The notes: generated by a model not told the origin, from the sequence alone. 64,000 nucleotides of DNA from Gordionus sp. m RMFG-2023 (GCF_954871325.1 NC_088775.1:66627561-66691560); one strand, 5' to 3'; positions 33,432-44,394 are shown, counted from the stretch's first letter. Program-made: numbers and translations.

Positions 33432-33908
33432 TAGTTATCGTAATATATTTATTGTATGCCTTAAGAGAAAATTGCTAGATATTCCAAGAGAAATTGCAAA
33501 GATTATTAGCAGAGTAATATTTTGAAGAATTTAAATCTAAAAATAAAAATTTTAATAATTTTGTACAAATTGTCAAATTTGTCCACTTACTAATACTTCA
33601 ATTACCATTAATTAATTCAATTCATTATTAAAAATCAATATCTAAACAAAAAAAACACAATCATGAACTTTATAATAATTTGCTTTTTTATATATATTTT
33701 CTAATATTCAAAAATTAAATTCGAAGTTCGAAATATAATAATTTAATCTAACAAAAATTAAATATTCAAATATAATCATACACATACATATACATATAAT
33801 AAAATATAAAACTAATATTAAATTACTATACAATGATAATCAAAAATTTCAATAATATAACTATTCAAATTATTTAACTATACAAAACAAATAAAATCCT
33901 ATTCCAAT
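33432..33908 (+). repeat. Long direct repeat, right copy (477 bases)
   Basis: Matches 9,816-10,141 plus 12,264-12,387. It lacks the hAT insertion of the left copy and is followed directly by the C-terminal piece of the big hAT transposase. Confidence 0.85.
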
Positions 33909-33933
33909 ATTCAAATAAAATATTTGAAGTTTT

Positions 33934-34060
33934 GGTAGCAGGAATATTCATTTCCTTTTTTGAGAAAATAAGCGAGTAAAATTTTGTCAGCTCCTGCAAG
34001 TTCGGCTTCTAGTGAAAGGTTATTTTTATGCTCTTTGGAAGACATTGTCGGAATGCGAGA
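33934..34060 (+). pseudogene. hAT transposase C-terminus (big element)
   Basis: The plus strand reads EYSFPFLRK and then LSAPASSASSERLF, the hAT dimerisation block. Stops occur nearby. It lies on the same strand as the central part at 8,890-9,530 and near the right end of the 8,452-35,836 element. Confidence 0.8.
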
Positions 34061-34149
34061 TTGAATCAAACATAATCCACATAATAAAAAATCATTATAC
34101 GAATCTCACCGGCTGTATAAAAATTAACAATAAAATATCCCCCCCCCCC

Positions 34150-35520
34150 ACCTTTTAAGATAAAGAAAGGCGTAAAACAAGGATGCGTACTTTCACCTTT
34201 ACTGTTCAATATTATAATGCATAAATTATTAAAGAAGTTTCAGGAGCTGCAAGTTTAATGGATCTAAGCTCCAACTCAAAGTTACATCTAGAGAACAGAA
34301 TAATATCTTACGCAGATGACATCGCTGTAGTGTCCTTAAGTATTAAAGAAACGGAAAATATATTACATCTATTAGTAAACTTAAGTCTAAAGATGGGTTT
34401 AAAAATCAATTTTAATAAAACAGTTATTCTTCCTTCTCCGAGTGCTGCCCAGAATCCAAATATTATAATTGATGGCAATATCATTAAGGTAGTAGGAAAA
34501 ATAAAATACCTAGGCGTACTTTTGGATAACAAGGGCTGTTGTAAAGAAGAGATGAAAACCAGAATATAAAAGGCAAAAGGGGCTTTTCACAAGTATATGA
34601 AGTTATGGAAGACGAAGGAGATCTCTATTCATACCAGACTTAGAATCTTCAATTCTACAATCATCCCCATATTACTTTTTGGAGGGGACTTATGGGAATT
34701 TAATAAAACAGAAAATAGGAGACTCCAATCCTTTATAAATAACTGCCTTAGAATCATAAATGGTATTTTTTATCCGAAGGTTATATCAAACAATAATTTA
34801 TGGAGAGCATCTAAGCATACTCCGATACACATCACCCTGAGGAAACGCCGTATTCAATTCCTGGCCCATATCATAAGAAACTCTGATCAAAATCTTGTTC
34901 ATGATGCTATTACTTGGCTTTACACTTATAATAAAAAAGAATATACAAAATACAAATCCCTCTGGTACTATAATACCATAAAAAATATAATGGAGTTAAA
35001 TTTAAATATGAAACAATTTATTAAATTAAATAACTGCAAAAAGTCCATTAAAAAACTCTTTAGGATGAAGGAAAGATATTTCATATGAAATAATATTTAA
35101 TGACCAAAATCAACTAAGGGACGTTTTTCCAAATTAGGACAGCAAGCTGGATTGGTATGTACTTTATTTCATCTTAATTTCTATAAAAATCTTAAACTAA
35201 AAATAAGCTATAACCCACCCTTAAAGTAATTAACTTAAACTGTAGTTCTTGGGCATAGGCTCTTTTTTTGTCCCGCGTCTTTTGTTTCTAAGCCTATGGA
35301 CGTCTACAACTTCGAATGTTGAGCGTACAAGTACGTGCGGCTTGCCCACAAACGTGTGGAGGGCTCCTCATATTTTATTTTTAATTACCCAAATTAACTT
35401 TGTTTCCAATTAGATGGAATGAGGAAAACCTAGCGTAGCTCTGTTGATACTCAACGTTAGAGGGCATATGCGCTGTATATCACGTATCAAATCTCTTATT
35501 AGAGCGTCGTACACAATTGA
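34150..35520 (+). mobile_element. LINE (non-LTR retrotransposon), 5'-truncated
   Basis: Starts beside a C run at 34,140. The reverse-transcriptase palm is present (KKGVKQGCVLSPLLFNI at about 34,163; ISYADDIAVVS at about 34,306, with the catalytic YADD), then KIKYLGVLLD, TRLRIFNSTIIPILLFGGD and RKRRIQFLAHIIRNS to about 35,088. A 3' tail of some 400 bases follows (35,240-35,510, GTACGTGCGGCTTGCCC). Two in-frame stops (TAA near 34,254, TAG at 34,567) break the coding part. Loss of the 5' end is the usual LINE outcome. It lies inside the big hAT element. Confidence 0.88.
34258..35088 (+). pseudogene. LINE reverse transcriptase, C-terminal half
   Basis: Two open segments (34,258-34,569 and 34,597-35,088) in the same frame, parted by a TAG at 34,567-34,569, covering the palm with YADD, the thumb and the C-terminal region. 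No endonuclease domain remains. Confidence 0.87.
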
Positions 35521-35836
35521 AATAAAAAAAGATGAACATTCTTCTTTTTCTAAATAAATTTCGTTTATAAATTGTATTTTTTTTTATGGATTATGAATTG
35601 GAGAAATAAATAGAATAAATTCAAAAATGTGTAAAATTATAGCAATATTTCTGAAAATTTTAAAAACACCGTGAATTTTCGGGCGTGACGGGTTTGAATC
35701 AAAATATTGCTTTTCGTGAGGGGGCGTGTCGGGTCGACAATTTTTTAGTGGTAAGCGTGAATGGGCGTGAATTTTTTTTATTGCCACCGTGAGTGTGCGG
35801 GTCGTGAATAAAAAATTAGGCCCGCGTCCCCCTCTA

Positions 35837-35966
35837 GTCCCCTCATTTAACATATTAACAACATAATACCCCACCTCTTCTTATAATTAATTAATTTATA
35901 CCAGTAACCATAGCCTCTTTGAGAGATATCAAGTAAGTGAGGAGATCGGACATGGTAGAGTATATC
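35837..35966. promoter_or_regulatory. Native spacer piece between the beta-PIX-like and RPP38-like genes
   Basis: A 130-base island lying between two hAT elements. It contains one copy of each target (GTCCCCTC at 35,837-35,844; AGTATATC at 35,959-35,966). It should be part of the original divergent promoter or 5' untranslated DNA. A 22-base GT-AG-like stretch lies in it on the minus strand (about 35,881-35,902). I see no TATA box or other certain element. Confidence 0.5.
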
Positions 35967-36952
35967 CAGAGTTGGGCAGGTCATCCGGAAAAAGAATCTA
36001 GATACAGATACAGCTTCTTTATAAAAAAATGTATCTTAGATACAGATACTAGTATCTTGTTCAAAATATCAAAAAGATACAAGATAAAATATACTTGTAT
36101 CTTTTACTAAATTAGAGTATCTTAAATACTAGATACTTTTAAATTATCATTACCAATTAAATTAGAATAGTTTATAAAATACAATTTTTATTATTTTTAT
36201 GTGAAGAACATAGTATTACACATATAATAATTGTTCAATAATTAATAAAATATTTATTGATGAATTAATTATAATAACCAGGGATTTTAATATTAATTTT
36301 TGTCCATTAATAGCTTAAACAGGGAAGGGAGAGTAGTATATTTAATGGGAGTTGAAAATGTGCAAATAAGAAAAAAAATTAAATCAAATGATTTATTAGA
36401 ATTTGCAGGTTATTTTTTGTGTTGTTATAGCTTATATTCGGAGTATATGGCTAAATGGAATCTCTAAAAAAAAATAATACTAGTTTTATTTTATTCATTA
36501 TCTTTAATAAGTATTTTTCATTACTTGTTTGTGATATTTATGTATTTTTTAAATTAGTTTTATTTTCTAGTATGACTTATTAAATCTTGCATTTGTAATA
36601 TCATATATATATACATTTAAATCTCTTTTTAAATTTTTTTAATATATTTCTTGCAAAATCATTAATTATATATAAAAAATATGAAAATAATGTACAACAT
36701 TATATTATTTAATTATTAAATATATAACAATTTTCTTTAATGCATTTTAAATAGATTAAATTTTGTAGATAAATACTGTAATATAATTTTACTTATATCA
36801 TAAATAAATAAAAGTAACTAATAAAGTTAAATTCTACCTTATTATAATTATTTTTTAAGAACCTTTTAAAATTATCTAATATTATATATCAATTGTAGCT
36901 TAAATATTTCCTCTAATAAGAACTTGCTAAAATAATTAAATATAAAATATAT

Positions 36953-37684
36953 TAGGGATGTGCCGATATTTTTTATCGAACCGATATTTCACCCATTTTA
37001 AAATATCAATTATCGGTCAATATTATAAAATTTGATCCGATATAAAAATGGCTTCATTAACAAAAATAAAATGTTATAAAATTTAAAAAAATAGTTATAT
37101 CTAAAATCATTTATTTTTATAAATAAAATCGAAATCCATTTTTATGTATATTTTTTAATAATAATATTTAATTAATAAACATTCTACCATATTGTTATTT
37201 TTTTGCGCATTCTGTTTATAAAAGTGTGCAATAATCTCTTCAGAATCTGAGTGAAGCTGGTGATATTGACAGTTACTATCGCCGCAAGCTGACCTCTGAT
37301 AAATTGGAAATATTGGTATTACTAAAAAGAAGTCTTCGCTATATTAATGTTAAATATTATTTTAAATATTTATTTCAAATTTCATAATATAATTGTTTAT
37401 TAATTAATATGTATATAGATTATTGTTATTACTTGTTATATAAAAGTGATTTAACAATAAAAATATTTTATATACTTTTAGAATTGCAATTGAATTGAAT
37501 ATAAACTATAACTGATCATTATAATATATTTAAATGACATAAGTTATGGAATAGTTAAATTATAGATGTTATACTAATAAAAAGTATATTAAAAATTAAA
37601 ACCATTGGTATTTTTACAGAATACAAAACTATATATGATATCGGATCGGATCGACCTCCAAAAAGTGGTATCGGTACACCTCTA
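36953..37684 (+). mobile_element. Small hAT element with TAGGGATGTGCCGATA ends
   Basis: The left end TAGGGATGTGCCGATA and reversed right end TAGAGGTGTACCGATA are followed by ATCGGATCGG-type subterminal words. The flanking 8-mers AAATATAT and AAAATTAT agree at 6 of 8. A short piece of its parent's transposase survives at 37,238-37,360. A second, truncated copy lies at 42,800-43,068. Confidence 0.85.
37238..37360 (+). pseudogene. hAT transposase C-terminal remnant in the small element
   Basis: The plus strand reads LSEAGDIDSYYRRKLTSDK and then EILVLLKRSL, the last helices of the hAT dimerisation region. Everything before it is deleted. Confidence 0.8.
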
Positions 37685-37856
37685 AAAATTATATATCCAA
37701 ATTAATTTTAATTTGATAATCAACCATCTTCTAAAAAATTTTTAATAACAATTATCTAAGAGGGACTTAAGTATAGGTATTATTATGTTAATAATTATAA
37801 AATACAAATGTATAATATACTTTAATATGTTTAACAAAGTTTGTAGAGGAGTTTGT

Positions 37857-37991
37857 TCAACCTTTAATAACTTTTTTACTTGTGCAATTTTGACATTCAG
37901 CTTGTACCTTGTCCTTTTTCACATGAATTACTTTATAAAATTTTCTATCTAGAATTTTAAGATGATTTGATTCAGGAGAACCTATCTCCAT
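37857..37991 (-). pseudogene. BED zinc-finger start of a hAT transposase
   Basis: A 44-codon frame from ATG at 37,991 with FYKVIHVKKDKVQAECQNC and a KKVIKG that fits the beginning of a BED finger (the C-x2-C half). The His half and the catalytic region are missing. Confidence 0.7.
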
Positions 37992-38434
37992 AATTTCATC
38001 TTCACCACTATAAATGTTATACATTCTACAAATTAAAAAATATTACATATAAAATATAACCTTTACTTATTTAGTTTTGGTGCTGTTATTTTTAATCTAT
38101 CTATCGATCTGTAAAATTTCCAACTAATCTTGGTTATCCATATATTTAAAATATAGCAGGAAAAAATAAAGAAAATAATACAAGATTTCACGAAGAAAAT
38201 AAAGTTAGATTGTGTGATATGTAAATGTTTTAAACATGAATATTAAAAAGAATCTGTATCTGTATCTTTTTAAAGAAAATGAAAAAGATACAAGATTCTT
38301 TTCAAAATAAAGGATCTTAGATACAGATACTAGTATCTTATTAAAAATGTCAATAAGATACTGAGTACAAGATACAAAAGGATCTTGTATCTTAGATACA
38401 AGTATTCGCGGTACTGCCTAACTCTGAGTATATC

Positions 38435-38502
38435 AATTTATATATTATTTTATCAAAACAAATTTACTTATCCTTCATTCCTCGTTTGAAAAGCTGATTA
38501 TT
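38435..38502 (+). promoter_or_regulatory. Native DNA just upstream of the RPP38-like gene
   Basis: Sixty-eight bases between the hAT duplication and the start codon, AT-rich with CATTCCTCGTTTG. Probably the 5' untranslated region or core promoter. Confidence 0.4.
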
Positions 38503-39840
38503 ATGCAAAACTCCGGCAAACTTGTTATTCAAAATCCTCTTGCAATTGCATGGTATTTTATAATAAAATATTAATAATAAAAATTATTTAGGCCAGAAAT
38601 TAACCCCAATCTAGCTATAGACATTATAAATAATTTCAACAAGTAAATTCTATATTTTAATATTTTTTTTATAAATAGTTTGTTGAATAAATTGAATTGC
38701 AAAAAAACAAAGAATAAAAAGCACATTGATGATAAGAGTAAAGGGTTTTTTTTTTAGTTTTTAAATAAAAATTTTAATATATATTATAGCAAAGACATTA
38801 TATTTGGAGTGAATGAAGTCACCAAATGCTTGGAAAAAAATATGCTTCAATTTGTGCTTTTAAGTGATGAACATTCAATGAATTCCTTTTATATGTATAA
38901 TCATATTGGGGATATGTGTAATATAAGAAATGTCAAAGCATTGTTATTACCTAATTTGAAAGATAATATTGGGAAGTTAATTAACATCAGATCTTGCTTA
39001 TCTATAGGGATAAAGGCATGGTATTTTTTCTTCCTTAATTCTCATATATAACTTCATTTATACAACATATTTAAAATTTCTTCCAATAATCTTGCTTTTA
39101 GTTGAAAAAAATTGTTCTATTTGCTTATATAAGCTTAGAACAATTAAATCTAATAAATATTTCATCTATTTAGAATTGTTTTTATCATACTAAGCTAAGT
39201 TGACCCGAATTAATGATTTTATTACTTTTTGATAAAGGGTATTATAACTGTTCATACAAAATAAAATTTTTATTTGAGAATATATTTATCTGTTTTAGAA
39301 ATTAAGCATGAAAAATTATTTTAATTCAATATAAATTTTTATAATATTTTGGCCATCATAATAATAATATAGCATTCTACCAAACCAAATATTCAAGATT
39401 TTATGGAATATATCCTGCCATTAACACCCTTACCCAAAATTGAATCAAAATTTAAAAGAGTCAAAATAAATCAAAAAGTGGATGAAAAAATTTCTAATAA
39501 TGCAACCTCAAAATTGCCCACACCAAATAATCCTCAAAATGAGAATAAATTGTTGGCACCTTTTATTAATATTTTAAATCATACTCTCTTTAAAGACAAT
39601 AACCAAGAGAGCTTTAATGATATTAATTGTCAAATTTTTTTAGGTTTGCAACCTCCTTCCAGCATCAAACTCAACTTTAATGATAATTTCCATTTACACC
39701 AAATATTCAAATACAAATCATCCTTGCATAAAATTTATCGTGAAAAACATGTTACCAATATGAAGCCCAATTCACAAATACTACCTCGAAAGACAAATAA
39801 AAAAATGAAAAAAGATGTTACATTACCTAATTTTTATTAG
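38503..39840 (+). CDS. RPP38-like ribonuclease P/MRP protein subunit (L7Ae family)
   Basis: Exons: 38,503-38,552, 38,592-38,642, 38,679-38,744, 38,790-39,020 and about 39,373-39,840. The first three introns are 39, 36 and 45 bases, all GT-AG and in phase. The N-terminus (VIQNPLAIAWPE, then IINNFNNLLNKL) parallels 'LNNPYIIRWS...LQTLEDRLKAI' of human RPP38. Exon 4 is the L7Ae fold, with FGVNEVTKCLEKNMLQFVLL matching 'IGVNEVTRALERRELLLVLV', then NVKALLLPNLKDNIG and CLSIGIKAW. The last exon begins NIQDFMEYILPL and has a basic tail, as in RPP38. The family binds kink-turn RNA in RNase P and MRP. The fourth intron's phase does not close with canonical sites, so a small exon or unusual splice may be missed. 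The gene looks intact. Confidence 0.85.
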
Positions 39841-39855
39841 TTACCTTAATAGAAA

Positions 39856-39861
39856 AATAAA
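39856..39861 (+). terminator. Poly(A) signal of the RPP38-like gene
   Basis: AATAAA 16 bases after the stop codon, a compact arrangement that suits small genes. Confidence 0.5.
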
Positions 39862-40412
39862 TGTAATATATAAATATTCATACCATTTAATGAGGCTTAT
39901 TAATTAATAAATGGGCTAATTGCATAAATATTATTTTTGAAAATATGGATAATTTCAATATATTCTACACAAAAAATTGAATTATTTGGATATAAAAAAA
40001 AACATTTTTAAAACATGAAAAAAATAATAAACAATATTCTGACATTTCAGCTGGATTCTGATCTATCATGTAGTCACATGCATAAGGACTGTGTGGGCAG
40101 CAGGATTGGGGTGCCAAAGTTAGACCATCATAAGGGTTACCATTTTTTGTTCATTGATTTTAATTTCCACTTTTGCTTTATTTTTGCTATTTAAATTTTA
40201 TTTTCTTGCTAATTTTATTTTGAACTTCCTTTGTCTAGGCCTTAGATAAATTAAGGGTATGAGGCAGCCAAATTTATTTTTACTTTAGTCCATCAAAGTT
40301 CTTTAATGTCCCTGTAACGTATAAAATTATACATGTGTGTAGCCTAATGATATCAATACTTAACCTAGACTGAAAATTCATTCATTAAAATGTATTAAAA
40401 AGTATTATACAT
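39862..40412. other. Intergenic or intronic DNA, no gene identified
   Basis: Mostly AT-rich. Bases 40,050-40,145 are clearly richer in G and C and are open in several frames on both strands (for example plus HKDCVGSRIGVPKL or minus SCCPHSPYACDYM). I could not match either to a protein or RNA. One copy of a hAT target (TTATACAT) closes the stretch at 40,405-40,412. Confidence 0.4.
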
Positions 40413-40779
40413 TAGTGATCTGCATCAAGCCTAATTTTATAGTCAGGCCTGAAATTTTTGCTTGGCCCAATCCCAAATGAAATCTTTTTATTTGTTCTAA
40501 AGTAAAAATTACCAATTGGCCTGGTCCAAATTTATTTAAATACAAAAAATTTAGTATTTTTTTAAATATAAAAAAAATATTCTTCAAATAAAAATCTTGG
40601 CGCCTTGCTTATTGCAAGTTAAAATATATCAATTTATTTTACAAAATTGAATGATATCATATTAAAATTTAAGCCGAACTGTCGATATTTTAAAATAAAA
40701 TATTAGGCCAAACCCAGTCAGAACCGAAATATTTTTTTTTAAATAGGCTCGAAGCCAGGTTGGGATTTGCAGATCTCTA
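40413..40779. mobile_element. hAT-type MITE, 367 bases
   Basis: The left end TAGTGATCTGCATCAAGCC and reversed right end TAGAGATCTGCAAATCCC are flanked by the exact duplication TTATACAT (40,405-40,412; 40,780-40,787). No coding sequence. The same termini appear at 24,788. Confidence 0.92.
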
Positions 40780-40787
40780 TTATACAT

Positions 40788-43690
40788 GCATTTAAGTCCG
40801 CCATTGAAAGACATTTAGAAAAATATCTTTCAATAATGTTACAGCCAATTAGTGTTGTTAATTGGTTGGTTGTATAAAACCAGACCCGGGGTTTGGGTCT
40901 AAAAAATCGACCAAACCAGCTCTGAGCACAGACCCGGGGTCGTGTCGTGTAACGATTTAATAAACAAGTTAATAATTAAATATTTTTTATTGCAATAATA
41001 ATAATGACTGAAAGAGGGCAGGGCGGGTCTACTAGGTCTTGGGGGGTCAGGAATAATTTATCAAAACAAAATATCGATATATGGGTAAAATATAATCTTC
41101 TAAACTAAATATCTTTAGATTGAAAGTATTCATTTTTTATCTTGATGGGTATGAATGACTTGGTTTTGGAGGTGGATGGGGTAGGGGGGGGGGGTGAAAA
41201 TTAATATTTTTTATATGGAAATAAAAATATTTTTTTGTAATGATAATGATCACTCATACAGGGCGGGTATAGGTCCTGGGGGGGGGGGGGGGGTCAGGTA
41301 TATTTTTATTAACACAAAATATCGATATGGGTGTTGTTTAATTGGTTGGTCTTGGTTGTGTAAATCCCAAACCCGAGGTGGGTCTAATAAAATTACTGCG
41401 ATCTAAATTAGCAATATTTATATAAGAAATAAGCCAGCATTAACTCGAGTCGAACCTCATAAATAATGTTGTTTCAAATATTTTAATTAAAATTATTTAT
41501 CAATAATATCGAACTTAAATAGGAAAATCCTGCAAGCAACTCAGCTTATGACTAAAAAATTTTTAATCGGGGACTCTTAGGGCTTGGAAATAATAAAAAT
41601 GAATTATTATGTAGGTTTGCTTATAGATTATTTCTATACCATCCTGATCTTAGTTCAGAATTAGATACGAACTTTCTGACCGGATTTATTTAATTTCATC
41701 AACTAGATAATAAAATTAAGTATCTGTAGCTAATTTTTTTAATAAAATCCCCTATTTTCTTATGTGATAAAAAAAAGTAAATTATATATTTCTATATGAT
41801 TTTAAAATCTAAAATAAAGATGTGATTGATATTAACGAGTGGCTGCGTCTCTTCTATAAATATAATAAAAAATTTTATTTTACATAAAAAATTCAACATA
41901 AATATGATTAATTTAGATATTTTTAAGAATATTTCCGTCAACATCCACGATGGAAACAGTTATAATTATAAATTTAATGAAAATTAATTTCCATTTTTTT
42001 AGATTTCGGAAGAAAAGGAAGTTTTTCAAAAAAATTTCTAAAACACATTTGTTTTCAATTATAATTTTATTCGTATTCGTAAATATCATCATCATCGTCA
42101 TAGCTTTTCTTATTATGTATAATATAATTATAATAAGCATATTAAAACTGAAACAGAAAATAAAATATAAAAATAAAATCACATAATTAGTAATCACTAT
42201 TTTCAAACTTCAAAGATATGTATTATATATAGATCGAATTTCCTTTTCGATATATATATCATATCGTATCCGTATGTGAGTTAAAGAGGCTGTGGAATAT
42301 ATTAAATCAAAAAAGTAGTAATTAATTACCTCAATTATATGGATCTAGTTTTGTTATTTGGTTTGAAGAACCATTTGAAAAATAAATATTTAAGTTAAAT
42401 TACAGGAAGTTTTTAAAAAATAACAAAAATTTTCTCAACAATTTCTTTCAAGTTTTTAATAGTAAATTTTATTTTATTTTTGCAATAAAAATTTTTATAT
42501 AAGGGGTTTTATTTTTGATAAAATCGTCAACATATTTCATTAAACATCATATTCATAACTTAATAACCCCCACTTCAAAAATATTAAAAAAATTTGAAAT
42601 TGAATAATAAAATTATTTTTCTATTTAAATAATTAATTTTAACTTCAAAAAAACAAACGGAAGTTTTATTTTTAAAAACTATATATAGAAGAATAAAAAT
42701 AGTAGAATTAAAAAAATAATTTATTTTAAATATTAAAGTTTTCTTCTAAAATTTTTCAAGCTTTAATCGTTTTTTACAAAACTGTTAAATATTGTTTAAA
42801 ATTTTATTCAAATTTCATATTATATATGTTTATTATTTATTATATATAGATTAATGTTACTTATTTATATAAAAGTTATTTAACAATAAAAATATTTTAT
42901 ATACTTTTAGAATTGCAATAGAATTGACTAAAAACTATAACTGATCATTATAATATATTTAAATAAATGACATAAAATTAGATATGATATCGGATCGGTA
43001 ATCGGTCGATATCAATTTAATATCGGATCGGATAGGCCTCCAAAAAGTGATATCGGTATACACCTACTTAAAACCCAAATTTATTAGTTATACCTTTAAA
43101 ACCCGTGGTGATCCTGGATAGTTGACATCCCTTTAAAAATTATGACATATATATTATTGGGAATATAACTTTAATATAATAAAGAAAAACTTTTTATTGG
43201 CCATTATTTTATCACAAATTATAAATTTACATTTCTTTTTATTATTTATACATGCATGAATGACGTTGAATTTTTATATTGGTCCTCCACATTAAATTAC
43301 AATATCAATATGTGTTAAAATAAAATTTTACTTTTTTATTTTTATTCCGTCATGCATGGGCTACTCTTTTTGAATATTTATTACATATATTTTTATTTTA
43401 CCATATAAATTTTTTATCAAAAGAAAGAAAATGGTAAGAAAATAATAATAAAAAAAGCTTTATTAATTTAGAATGAATAAGATAAGAAGAATAAGATTTA
43501 ATTTAAGATTAGAAAATGAAATATTTTTTTTTTACTTTTCATTTATCCTAGCCCAACCCCAAGGTGTAAGTCTGGACCCCTGGTCTGAACCCCGGGTCGG
43601 CCTGAGCACAAAATTTGGTCGTAAATTTTACGACCAAGCAAATTAACAAAACTACAGCCAATGTCATCGATTGCAGCAACTTCAATGTTT
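40788..43690 (+). CDS. Coding-like exon interrupted by a hAT element
   Basis: Bases 40,788-40,841 read, on the plus strand, FKSAIERHLEKYLSIMLQP. After the 2.8-kb hAT insertion (one copy of its target counted) the frame continues as MSSIAATSMF up to a GTAAAC donor at 43,691. The smooth amphipathic frame across the empty site suggests a host exon. It lies upstream of the RINT1-like exon on the same strand and might belong to that gene, weakly recalling 'HVFREVKDAAKLYKKE', but this is not secure. If it is an exon, the insertion breaks the gene. Confidence 0.35.
40850..43654. mobile_element. hAT-type element, 2.8 kb, with other repeats inside
   Basis: The left end TAGTGTTGTTAATTGGTTGG and reversed right end TAGTTTTGTTAATTTGCTTGG are flanked by the exact duplication CAGCCAAT (40,842-40,849; 43,655-43,662). 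GACCCGGGG and GGTCTGAACCCCGGG words lie near the ends. No transposase is recognised. A tandem duplication of about 240 bases, with G runs at 41,186 and 41,277, lies near the left, and a truncated small hAT copy at 42,800-43,068. Confidence 0.88.
42800..43068 (+). mobile_element. Truncated second copy of the small hAT element
   Basis: Matches 37,370-37,684 (TAACAATAAAAATATTTTAT, then GATATCGGATCGG) and ends GATATCGGTATACACCTA. The left part of the element is absent. Confidence 0.8.
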
Positions 43691-43724
43691 GTAAACTTCT
43701 AAAAACTGAATTGTTAGTTAGTGT

Positions 43725-44310
43725 TAAAAAGTCGAGTTCACTACGACTCAGAGTCTCTAGTCATTAGTCGAATAAATTGACCAACTCAAGTCGTGAACTC
43801 AAGTTTATAAACTTGAGTCGATTAGAGGACGAATAGTTTTATGAACTTGAGTCGTCGACTAAAGGACAAATAGTTCTATGAACTTGATTAGTTATTATTA
43901 ATTAATAAAACATTTGTTCTGTTTTTTTTATTTTAAACTTTATACTTCCAACTTGAGTCGTGAATACGGAATATAATATACTTGTGTCGACTAGAGGACG
44001 AATAGTTCTATGAACTTGAGTCGACTTGAACATTTTTCTGTTTTTTCTATTTTTAACTTACTTCCAACTTGAGTCGTTATACGAGTTATATACTTAAGTC
44101 GACTAGAAGACAAATAGTTGTGTCGTTTTTTCGACTCAGACTCAAACGGGTCGTTTTTTACGACTTTAACCCAAAGTTGTGGTCGTTTTATTCGATCCGA
44201 TCCAAAATATAGGTCGTTTTTTAAAGGACGATTTATGGTTTGGGTTGCTTTTTTTTCACCTGACCCATTATCCAGATCATTTTTTTCGACCAAGACTTAT
44301 AGGGTTGACT
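43725..44310. mobile_element. Repeat-rich MITE with TTGAGTCG motifs
   Basis: Starts AGTGTTAAAAAGTCGAGTTC. ACTTGAGTCG and GACTAGAGGACGAATAGTTC recur about four times, followed by GGTCGTTTT repeats to about 44,280. A related end occurs at 62,410-62,480 (AGAGACTCTGAGTCG, TTTTTAACAACAC). No protein is coded, and the right border is uncertain. Confidence 0.6.
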
Positions 44311-44394
44311 CCAATAAATATAATAATAACATTAAGTAGATTATAAAATTATGGGAAGGTAAGTTATTTATAGCTTTTTTTAATTATAATGCAC

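Larger units (their letters stand above)
8452..35836 (+). mobile_element. Large nested hAT element bounded by its own target duplication
   Basis: The left end TAGAGGTGGGCGCGGGCC and the reversed right end TAGAGGGGGACGCGGGCC form a hAT inverted repeat. Both are followed inward by CGTGA-rich subterminal sequence (8,500-8,600; 35,660-35,800). The same 8-base word GTCCCCTC flanks both (8,444-8,451; 35,837-35,844). The 27.4 kb between them is one element filled with later insertions. Transposase remnants of one family lie near each end on the plus strand (8,890-9,530 and 33,934-34,060). Confidence 0.88.
35967..38426 (-). mobile_element. hAT transposon with nested smaller hAT
   Basis: The left end CAGAGTTGGGCAG and the reversed right end CAGAGTTAGGCAG are flanked by the exact duplication AGTATATC (35,959-35,966; 38,427-38,434). 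AGATACAGATAC-type subterminal repeats at both ends relate it to the 10,150-12,263 element. It carries a BED-type N-terminal transposase piece on the minus strand and was later hit by the element at 36,953-37,684. It ends 76 bases before the RPP38-like start codon. Confidence 0.93.

Noticed and set aside
35584-35874. A 96-codon minus-strand frame near the right end of the big hAT.
   Set aside because: It overlaps the inverted terminus and subterminal CGTGA repeats, so it is a by-product of the element end.
8408-35966. A gag-like reading of the spacer pieces flanking the big hAT (words like YLTADAKTWL and DMVEYI on the plus strand).
   Set aside because: The pieces are short, interrupted and lie between two host start codons. 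Chance similarity is more likely than a retroelement remnant, and no other part of one is present.
41913-42206. Overlapping open frames on both strands with hydrophobic stretches.
   Set aside because: Both are products of low-complexity AT-rich DNA inside a hAT-type element. Neither has a splice or homology signal that would favour it.
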